From Desulfobacteraceae bacterium (GTDB taxonomy: Bacteria; Desulfobacterota; DSM-4660; Desulfatiglandales; Desulfatiglandaceae), in NCBI GenBank assembly GCA_011048855.1, contig DSCZ01000325.1, forward strand, positions 1-6,183: a stretch of DNA of 6,183 bases, given 5' to 3'. Position numbers and translations under genes: made by a program. Shown here one piece after another: positions 1 to 4,862 of the stretch; the first letter of the stretch is position 1, and each line of letters begins with the position of its first letter. The notes beneath the pieces are model-generated. The model was not told the DNA's origin, made no database searches, and was given only the letters and a program-made list of their open reading frames with translations.

Positions 1-342
1 GCGGGGTTGGCCTGTGGGGAGCCGAGCTCTCTTGCCTGGCAGGCTCTTGGGGCCTGGGCGGAAGCCTTTGCCATATGCCGGGACGATGTCGCCAGGCGGG
101 GCATGAGGGTGCTGGGAAATCCTCTACCCGGAGACGAGCGGGTGGTGTCCGGGGAATCGGGCGCGGTTACCATGGGGATGCTTTTTGAGGTTTGCACCGA
201 CCCGCGCCTCGAGGAAGCGCGGCGCTTGATGTGGCTTGGTGCAGACAGCAGGGTTCTCCTGTTTTCGACGGAGGGCGACACGGATCCATCCAGCTATCGG
301 CAGGTGGTGTGGGGCGAATATGGGCGGGGATATCGGCTTTGA
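1..342 (+). CDS. dpaL: Diaminopropionate ammonia-lyase, C-terminal part (5' end outside window)
   Basis: This PLP-dependent fold-type II enzyme converts 2,3-diaminopropionate to pyruvate and ammonia in the cytoplasm. The frame is open from base 1, so the gene starts upstream. The 113 visible residues are roughly the last quarter of a protein usually near 400 aa; the internal TTG at base 7 is not the real start. Family signatures seen are CGEPSSLAW (residues 5-13), NPLPGDERVVSGESGAV, and the near-terminal LLFSTEGDTDP followed by YRQVVWGEYG. These match the YgeX/DpaL C-terminus closely; the catalytic lysine lies in the missing part. The gene stops at TGA and is followed at once by an inverted repeat. 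It converges on msrAB and is clearly more GC-rich than the transporter operon. A related threonine dehydratase-like enzyme is the main alternative, but the SGESGA and STEGDTDP motifs favour DpaL. Confidence 0.85.
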   Translation, partial: AGLACGEPSSLAWQALGAWAEAFAICRDDVARRGMRVLGNPLPGDERVVSGESGAVTMGMLFEVCTDPRLEEARRLMWLGADSRVLLFSTEGDTDPSSYRQVVWGEYGRGYRL

Positions 343-343
343 A

Positions 344-395
344 AAAATCTCCGGGGCACAATGCTGAGGGACGAGAGAAGACTCAGGGAGATTTT
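344..395. terminator. Probable bidirectional terminator between convergent genes
   Basis: A nested inverted repeat begins one base after the dpaL stop codon. The outer arms AAAATCTCC (344-352) and GGAGATTTT (387-395) pair perfectly over 9 bp. The inner arms CTGAG (364-368) and CTCAG (382-386) add 5 bp, with an 11-base bulge on the left side and a 13-base loop. Read on the minus strand, the right arm ends in six T residues, about 40 bases past the msrB stop codon. On the plus strand it ends in four T residues. Position and layout suit a shared Rho-independent terminator, although the bulge makes it less than ideal. Confidence 0.45.
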
Positions 396-433
396 GCAAA
401 GGAATCCGAGCTCATTAAAAGAGCCTGCCCCGG

Positions 434-742
434 CTATTCTTCGAACAGGGCGGAATATTGCCCGTATCCTTCTTTTTCCAGTTCCTCCTTCGGGATGAAT
501 CTCAAGGCCGCTGAATTTATGCAATACCTTCGACCTGTGGGGGGAGGACCGTCTTCAAAAACGTGACCGAGGTGGGAGTCCGCATTTTTGCTTCGGACCT
601 CGGTTCGCACCATGAAAAGCCCCCTGTCTTGCCGTTCGACGATGTTTTCCGGCTCAAGGGGTCTTGTGAAACTGGGCCATCCGGTTCCCGAGTCGAATTT
701 GTCCCTGGAAATGAAAAGAGGTTCTCCGGAGACGATATCCAC
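434..742 (-). CDS. msrB: MsrB domain (peptide-methionine (R)-S-oxide reductase), cut off from MsrA by an in-frame amber codon
   Basis: This is the C-terminal half of what should be one MsrAB protein. MsrB reduces methionine R-sulfoxide in proteins. Visible motifs are [31 protein letters not shown], the active-site [11 protein letters not shown] (Cys344 of the full frame) and the terminal EKEGYGQY. The Cys pairs that bind zinc in E. coli MsrB are absent. The position that is Cys in E. coli (DSGCGWPSF) is Thr here. The frame runs unbroken back to the amber codon at 767-769. The only candidate local start is GTG at 742, with a GGAGG-like stretch 8 bases upstream. Starting there leaves out the first 40 or so residues of the domain ([13 protein letters not shown] to EGIY), so a lone product would probably not fold normally. 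The region may therefore be a pseudogene part. It ends in TAG. Confidence 0.7.
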   Translation of the reverse strand: MDIVSGEPLFISRDKFDSGTGWPSFTRPLEPENIVERQDRGLFMVRTEVRSKNADSHLGHVFEDGPPPTGRRYCINSAALRFIPKEELEKEGYGQYSALFEE

Positions 743-766
743 GTAAATCCCCTCCCTCTTGTCGTC

Positions 767-769
767 CTA
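767..769 (-). other. In-frame amber codon inside the msrAB reading frame
   Basis: On the minus strand the codons run GAA TAC TAG GAC GAC AAG AGG GAG, encoding EY-stop-DDKREG. MsrB proteins of this type usually read [14 protein letters not shown], so TAG stands where TGG (Trp) is expected, one base away. No frameshift accompanies it, and similarity resumes at the next codon. The complete reading frame would be 434-1552. Confidence 0.85.
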
Positions 770-1552
770 GTATTCGTTTTTAAACGGAGGCTCGGTGCCC
801 TCTTCCTGGGTTACCTTGAACTGCATCGGGGAGAGTCTCTTTTCGAGTTCTTTTTTCGGGGGCTTCACAAAGGAATGTTCCGCCCGGGTGCCGGCCTCCG
901 GCGTTACCTTGTCCCCCCAGGTTTTTTTCAGGAAGGCATCGCGCCCGGAACCGGATCTATACATTTTATAATGTAATCCTCCGGTTTTATGGTAATTTTG
1001 GTGGTATTCCTCTGCCGGATAAAAAGAACCTGCCTTCAGGATTGGGGTTACAACCGGTCTTTCATACCTCCCGGATTTGTCGAGGGCCAGCCTGGATGCC
1101 TCGGCGTGTGCCTTCTGTTCTTCGTCTTGATAGAATATTGCCGTTCTGTATTGGAAACCCCTGTCCACAAACTGGCCTTGATCATCGGTGGGGTCCACGT
1201 GCCGCCAAAAGACCTCCAGAAGTTCCTTGTAGGAGACCTTGCCGGGATCGTAGATCACCTGCACGGCTTCCACGTGGCCGGTTTTTCCGCTCGAAACCAT
1301 TTCGTATGTAGGGTTGGGTTCGTCGCCCCCCGTGTAGCCGGAAATGACCTCGATCACGCCGCCCACCTTTTCAAAATCCGCCTCAACACACCAGAAGCAC
1401 CCTCCAGCGAAGATAGCCGTCGATGTTTTTTCTTGTGTCACCATTTTTCCATCCTTTCTTTCACTGGAAGAAATAACATTTCCTGCTTCTGCCATGCTGA
1501 ATATAAAAATAACGATGGCAATGATAATTCCTGTTTTCCATGGTACTTTCAT
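767..1552 (-). CDS. msrA: Exported MsrA (peptide-methionine (S)-S-oxide reductase) with truncated MsrB start; N-terminal part of MsrAB
   Basis: The enzyme reduces methionine S-sulfoxide in oxidised proteins, here outside the cytoplasm. Residues 1-23 form a signal peptide: Lys near the start, a hydrophobic run [10 protein letters not shown], then AEA before Gly24. The MsrA domain starts near residue 46 with GGCFWCVE (catalytic Cys52, second Cys55). It continues through [44 protein letters not shown] and EEYHQNYH. From about residue 228 the protein enters an MsrB domain ([24 protein letters not shown]) and stops at TAG in place of the family Trp. Reading through would give 372 aa, the normal MsrAB plan. 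The ATG at 1552 has a GGAGG 6 bases upstream. The gene appears to be alone; the next gene upstream on this strand, tctC, is about 360 bases away. The MsrA part is complete and should be active whatever happens to MsrB. Confidence 0.9.
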   Translation of the reverse strand: MKVPWKTGIIIAIVIFIFSMAEAGNVISSSERKDGKMVTQEKTSTAIFAGGCFWCVEADFEKVGGVIEVISGYTGGDEPNPTYEMVSSGKTGHVEAVQVIYDPGKVSYKELLEVFWRHVDPTDDQGQFVDRGFQYRTAIFYQDEEQKAHAEASRLALDKSGRYERPVVTPILKAGSFYPAEEYHQNYHKTGGLHYKMYRSGSGRDAFLKKTWGDKVTPEAGTRAEHSFVKPPKKELEKRLSPMQFKVTQEEGTEPPFKNEY

Positions 1553-1669
1553 AAGAATCCTCCAGTTTTCCTGGTTGAGTCATAGATTATGCTTATAAAA
1601 TAATGCATGAATCGAGAAAGTCAGGGGAGGCGTTAGTTTTGGATAGGAAAATGCAGGAAGAATAAAACT
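1553..1669. other. Intergenic leader of msrAB; no gene and no firm promoter
   Basis: This is the left third of a 358-base gene-free stretch upstream of msrAB. It is AT-rich and holds the msrAB ribosome binding site (GGAGG near 1559-1563 on the minus strand). The best promoter-like pair on the minus strand is CTGACT (1619-1624) and TATTTT (1597-1602) with a 16-base spacer. That match is too weak to call. I see no open frame of note or recognisable operator. The rest of the gap (1670-1910) is filled by the repeat units listed separately. Confidence 0.4.
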
Positions 1670-1815
1670 TGACGGCGTCGTAAAAAGTCAGAAAACGGCG
1701 TATATCGTCCTTTTTCGTCATCCCGGACTTGATTCGGGATCCAGTTATTTCAGGTAGTTGCAGAAAACCTGGACCCCGTTCTGCAACGGGGTGACGACTT
1801 TTTACGAGACCATCA
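1670..1815. repeat. Palindromic intergenic repeat unit with terminal inverted repeats (MITE/REP-like)
   Basis: The ends are imperfect inverted repeats: TGACGGCGTCGTAAAAAGTC at 1670-1689 and its counterpart on the opposite strand at 1796-1815, identical at 17 of 20 positions with a 12-base perfect core TCGTAAAAAGTC. Between them lie two hairpins: ATCCCG (1720-1725) with CGGGAT (1735-1740), and CCCCGTT (1774-1780) with AACGGGG (1785-1791). No coding potential is apparent. About 146 bases with inverted ends fits a non-autonomous miniature element. I cannot confirm genome-wide copies from this window, and no target-site duplication is obvious. The similarity to intergenic repeats of deltaproteobacteria is from memory. 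Confidence 0.6.
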
Positions 1816-1823
1816 TTATGACC

Positions 1824-1882
1824 TCGTAAAAAGTTCCGTGGCCGTCATCCCGGATCGCGCTTCGCTTGTCCGGGATGACGGC
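1824..1882. repeat. Second, partial repeat unit with a 13-bp perfect hairpin
   Basis: The unit opens with TCGTAAAAAGT (1824-1834), a direct copy of the left end of the previous unit. It then shares GTCATCCCGGA (1844-1854) with that unit's 1717-1727. GCCGTCATCCCGG (1841-1853) pairs perfectly with CCGGGATGACGGC (1870-1882) around a 16-base loop. CCATCAT occurs just after both units, near 1810-1816 and 1900-1906, which suggests the second is a diverged or shortened relative. The hairpin begins about 29 bases past the tctC stop. On the minus strand, five T residues follow it after an 8-base gap, so it might also terminate the transporter operon weakly. Confidence 0.6.
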
Positions 1883-1910
1883 TGGAAAACTGTTACAATG
1901 CCATCATCTT

Positions 1911-2846
1911 TTATTCACCCAATAATTCATAGAGCTGTGCAACCTTTGCTCCGGCCTCCGCCGACTTTATGAGTTCAGCACCTGAAAAATATTTGGGTTC
2001 AACCCCCCTGCTGGCAAATTTTTCCTGGAGCTCTTTCTTTTCCAGAACCTTTTTCAAAACGTTACTCAGCGTTTGTTGTGCTTCATCAGGCGCGTCGGCG
2101 TGAAGAAAGAAACCAAACATCACGGAAGATGCATATTCATATCCCATCTGGAGTGGTGTTTTCAGCTCCGGGTATTTAGCCAGATTACCATCGCTTAAAA
2201 TGCACAGAGGAACGAGCTTCCCGGCCATTGCTGCAACATCAGCCGGACTTCCGTTCCCACCCTCGACGAGATCCACGTGGCCTCCCATTATTGCTGCTGC
2301 GGCAGGAGCTCCGCCATTGAACAACGTTACATTGACATCCAGCTTCTCTTCTTTGATTATATATTTAAAAACATAGGCGGTATCTGTCGATCCACCGCTT
2401 CCGAATTTTAATTTCCCGGGATTTTCCCTCGCATACGAGATTAACTCGTCAAAGGTTTTATATGGCGCATCCGGCCTGGCAAAGAGAATCCTTTCGCTTT
2501 TTAAGAAACCACCCACTGGTTTGAACTGGTTCGTGTCGATTGCCTCCCTGCCTTGAAAGACAGGTGTAACAAATGATGACGTTGGAAAAACCAAGACGGT
2601 ATAACCGTCCGCCTTTGTTTTAAGAAACGCATCAAGGCCGATGGTTCCTGATGCCCCCGGCCGGTTGTTGATCATGATCGGCTTGTCTAGTTCCTGTTTC
2701 ATAAATTCGGTGATAATTCGCGTTGTGCTGTCGAGAGATCCGCCTGCATTATAGGGTACAATCATTGTAATGGGCTGATCCGGGTACGCTTGGGCGCAGA
2801 CAGCAAATCCAAAAACAATTAAAAAAGTTAGCAGAAATTTTTTCAT
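1911..2846 (-). CDS. tctC: TctC-type periplasmic substrate-binding protein of a TTT transporter
   Basis: This is a Bug/TctC solute receptor that captures an organic acid in the periplasm and delivers it to TctA/TctB. The product is 311 aa, a normal length. Residues 1-20 are a signal peptide (MKKFLLTFLIVFGFAVCAQA) with an AQA cleavage site before YPDQP. The mature N-terminus YPDQPITMIVPYNAGGSLDSTTR is the family hallmark; the Asp in GGSLD normally contacts the ligand. NRPGASGTIG, GYTVLVFPTS and the GGHVDLVEG region also fit. The start is the ATG at 2846, with AAGGAGG 7 bases upstream; an in-frame start at 2900 would put 18 charged residues ahead of the signal peptide and overlap tctA. It is last in the operon, 31 bases after tctA. 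The substrate cannot be read from sequence: citrate, other di- or tricarboxylates and aromatic acids are all known for the family. Confidence 0.92.
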   Translation of the reverse strand: MKKFLLTFLIVFGFAVCAQAYPDQPITMIVPYNAGGSLDSTTRIITEFMKQELDKPIMINNRPGASGTIGLDAFLKTKADGYTVLVFPTSSFVTPVFQGREAIDTNQFKPVGGFLKSERILFARPDAPYKTFDELISYARENPGKLKFGSGGSTDTAYVFKYIIKEEKLDVNVTLFNGGAPAAAAIMGGHVDLVEGGNGSPADVAAMAGKLVPLCILSDGNLAKYPELKTPLQMGYEYASSVMFGFFLHADAPDEAQQTLSNVLKKVLEKKELQEKFASRGVEPKYFSGAELIKSAEAGAKVAQLYELLGE

Positions 2847-2853
2847 TATGAAT

Positions 2854-2860
2854 CCTCCTT
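2854..2860 (-). promoter_or_regulatory. Ribosome binding site that fixes the tctC start
   Basis: AAGGAGG on the minus strand, a perfect Shine-Dalgarno core, sits 7 bases before the ATG at 2846. It decides between this start and the longer open frame from 2900. It lies in the 31-base gap after tctA, and its strength may help produce binding protein in excess of the membrane subunits. Confidence 0.8.
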
Positions 2861-2877
2861 TGTTTTTCTGTTTGAGT

Positions 2878-4395
2878 TCACTTAAGGATTTTTTTGCCAA
2901 AAGATCTGTGCAAAATGATATATATAGTTATACTTAGTGATAATATTAAAAAGGTACACGAAATTGGTTTTATGAAAAAGATAGTAAAATCATTTGCATA
3001 TAAATCCAGAGTCTGTCTGATTTTCAATTCAAGAGAAGGTCCTAAAATGTAGGCAATCAGCAAGGGGATCATCGGGATCCCTCCTTTTCTGCAGAGCACC
3101 CCAAGTATGCTGAATCCAAATGTGAAATAAAGGTCGAAAGAGTTGTTATTTACAATGTATGTTCCTACCAAAGCAAATATAAGTACGGCTGCATAAACAT
3201 AGCTTTTAGGAACGTAAACCATTTTTCGAATGACTTTTGTAAAAAACGCTCCGAAACCCAGCGTGAAAAAGTTGCTAAAGAAAAGTACAATAAAAATCGC
3301 ATACAACAGCGGGGCCTGTTGTTCCATAAACATCGGTCCCGGGGTGAGCCCCTGCATGGTAAAGGCGCCCAGAATCAGGGCCGCAGCCAGGTTGCCGGGA
3401 ATCCCAAGAGTAATAAGCGGGATAAGATTGGGTCCGTTGCAGGCATTGTTTCCGGCCTCCGCCGCTGCAATTCCTTCCAGCGCGCCATGGCCGAATTTTT
3501 CGGGATGCTTCGAAGCTCTTTTTGTGGCTACGTAATTGAGATAGGCTCCTACCGTTGTGCCGATGCCCGGGAGAGCCCCAATGGCGGAACCGATGATCGT
3601 GCCTCGGGCGATGGCGGGTGCGCACTGCTTGAACTCTGCAAAAGAAAAGGAATGGTCCTGGTCCTTTAGTTGCTGGGCTGTATGAATTACTTTTTGGGAA
3701 GAGCCGTTTCGTCTGTCTATACAAATTTGCCAGATGATTTCGGAAACAACAAAGAAGCCGAGGGCCATTGGCACGATGTTGACTCCAGCGCTCAGCTCGG
3801 TAGAGCCGAAAGCCAGCCTGGGCGCTCCGGTAAGAGGATCCGCTCCGATGCAGCTCAGCAGAAGGCCGAGCAGAGTGCTGCATATCCCGATGATAGGGCC
3901 GGTTACGGAGGTGATGGAAATCAAGGTCAAGGCGAATATCACTACGGCCGCATGTTCGGTCGGCCCGATCATAATGGCTGCCATGGCGACCGGCGCTGCA
4001 AAAAAGAACAGAACACAGTCGCTGATGCCATCCGCAATGCAGGATGAGTAAAGGGCAGTCTTCAGGGCTTTCCCAGCCTTGCCTTGTTTTGAAAGGGGAT
4101 ACCCATCAAAAGCCGTGATCGCCGCCTGGGGGGTTCCCGGAATGTTGAAAAGTATGGCTGGTATGGCTCCCCCGAAATTAGCTCCCTTGGACAAACCCAT
4201 AAGCATCGCGATGCCGGCGATGGGATTCAAATAAAATGTGAACGGCACCATAAGACAGATTGCTATAATATCGGAAAGCCCAGGGATGGCCCCCATCACC
4301 AGCCCGACCATAACGCCCCCTGCTGCGGCAAAAAGGATTTCCCACTGCAGGAGAAGATTCATCCCCATGGCGACATTGTTCAAAAGTTCCGTCAA
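2878..4395 (-). CDS. tctA: TctA, large membrane subunit of a TTT transporter
   Basis: TctA is the multi-span inner-membrane permease of the tripartite tricarboxylate transporter family, which takes up carboxylates driven by an ion gradient. The 505 aa length is typical. The two inverted-topology family motifs are present: GAIPGLSD (35-42) followed by GGAIPAILFNIPGTPQAAITAFDGYPL (75-101), and GSAIGALPGIGTTVGAYLNY (269-288) followed by AAEAGNNACNGPNLIPLITLGIPGN (311-335). About 11-12 hydrophobic segments can be seen. Near residue 296 KHPEKFGHGALEGIAA is also typical. The start is TTG at 4395, overlapping the tctB stop by 2 bases, with GGGGAG 9 bases upstream. Starting at the ATG of residue 10 would shorten the normal N-terminus. 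The 3' end is notably AT-rich. The tctB-tctA overlap points to coupled translation. Confidence 0.95.
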   Translation of the reverse strand: MTELLNNVAMGMNLLLQWEILFAAAGGVMVGLVMGAIPGLSDIIAICLMVPFTFYLNPIAGIAMLMGLSKGANFGGAIPAILFNIPGTPQAAITAFDGYPLSKQGKAGKALKTALYSSCIADGISDCVLFFFAAPVAMAAIMIGPTEHAAVVIFALTLISITSVTGPIIGICSTLLGLLLSCIGADPLTGAPRLAFGSTELSAGVNIVPMALGFFVVSEIIWQICIDRRNGSSQKVIHTAQQLKDQDHSFSFAEFKQCAPAIARGTIIGSAIGALPGIGTTVGAYLNYVATKRASKHPEKFGHGALEGIAAAEAGNNACNGPNLIPLITLGIPGNLAAALILGAFTMQGLTPGPMFMEQQAPLLYAIFIVLFFSNFFTLGFGAFFTKVIRKMVYVPKSYVYAAVLIFALVGTYIVNNNSFDLYFTFGFSILGVLCRKGGIPMIPLLIAYILGPSLELKIRQTLDLYANDFTIFFIKPISCTFLILSLSITIYIILHRSFGKKILK

Positions 4396-4799
4396 GGTAG
4401 TCGGCTCCCCAGTATGACGTCAATAAACAAATAAATCATGCCGGTTGTGATCACCGTGAATAAGATGATCTTTATATAATTCTTTTGCCCGAAAAGAATG
4501 AGACAACCGGGCAATGACAGTAAAATGGCTGGATAAAACCCAAAAGATCGAATTAGAACGATTGTTGTGAGCACCAGGATAAAATAGGCTGACAACATCG
4601 AGTCAAACAATTTTATGGTATTCTGCTTTTCGCCCTTCGCAGGGGCCAGAATTACCAGGATACCGAACAGAACCAGGCAGATTGAAATAATCCTCGGGAA
4701 AACGCTGCTCTCGAAAGATTCGACCTGGTAAGGTGCTGAGAAAAATACGCCCACTCCTAGTGCTGCAATCGTTGAGCCTGAAATTTGATAGCGCGTCAC
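4392..4799 (-). CDS. tctB: TctB, small membrane subunit of a TTT transporter
   Basis: TctB is the small, poorly conserved membrane partner of TctA. Read from GTG at 4799 it is 135 aa, with hydrophobic spans near 6-22, 33-53, 69-103 (probably two) and 109-130. This is the usual four-to-five-span plan, with the family-style SSVFPRIISICLVLFGILVIL and RSFGFYPAILL segments. GTG is chosen because AAGGAG (4809-4814) lies 9 bases upstream. A TTG at 4835 and an ATG at 4832 in the same frame would add 12 or 11 polar residues but have no Shine-Dalgarno at normal spacing. An 8-codon frame (ATG at 4842 to TAA at 4816) overlaps this leader and ends just before AAGGAG. Identification rests partly on position between the oxidoreductase and tctA, since TctB sequences diverge widely. 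Confidence 0.85.
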   Translation of the reverse strand: MTRYQISGSTIAALGVGVFFSAPYQVESFESSVFPRIISICLVLFGILVILAPAKGEKQNTIKLFDSMLSAYFILVLTTIVLIRSFGFYPAILLSLPGCLILFGQKNYIKIILFTVITTGMIYLFIDVILGSRLP

Positions 4800-4808
4800 T
4801 GCCTGCCT

Positions 4809-4814
4809 CTCCTT
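4809..4814 (-). promoter_or_regulatory. Ribosome binding site favouring the GTG start of tctB
   Basis: AAGGAG on the minus strand lies 9 bases before the GTG at 4799. The nearest other Shine-Dalgarno-like site, GGAGG at 4856-4860 just after the oxidoreductase stop, is more than 20 bases from the ATG at 4832. That GGAGG is 13 bases from the ATG of the 8-codon frame at 4842-4816, so it may serve that frame or nothing. Confidence 0.5.
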
Positions 4815-4862
4815 GTTATCCTGCTGAACCATCAATTTTCATAAAAAGCAAAATTCCTCCAA

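Noticed and set aside
422..435. Small hairpin AGCC/GGCT at the msrB stop codon
   Set aside because: It has only 4 bp and no T-run, and the stronger inverted repeat at 344-395 explains termination better.
767..769. Selenocysteine or pyrrolysine as the intended residue
   Set aside because: The codon is TAG, not TGA, so selenocysteine is excluded. Pyrrolysine is kept only as a remote option because the gene's terminal stop is also TAG and the expected residue is Trp.
989..1585. Long plus-strand open frame (198 codons) opposite msrA
   Set aside because: It is the antisense shadow of the well-supported MsrA frame; its translation has no recognisable domain and no ribosome binding site was seen.
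1670..1882. CRISPR array
   Set aside because: The repeated cores differ in orientation and spacing and sit within hairpins. There is no regular repeat-spacer pattern.
2847..2900. 18-residue N-terminal extension of TctC
   Set aside because: It would put a charged segment before a clean signal peptide and overlap tctA. The ATG at 2846 has a perfect Shine-Dalgarno.
3275..3883. Long minus-strand open frame inside tctA in another frame, with plus-strand frames opposite
   Set aside because: tctA is unmistakable across this span. The alternative translations are low-complexity, rich in Arg, Ser and Gly, and match no family I know.
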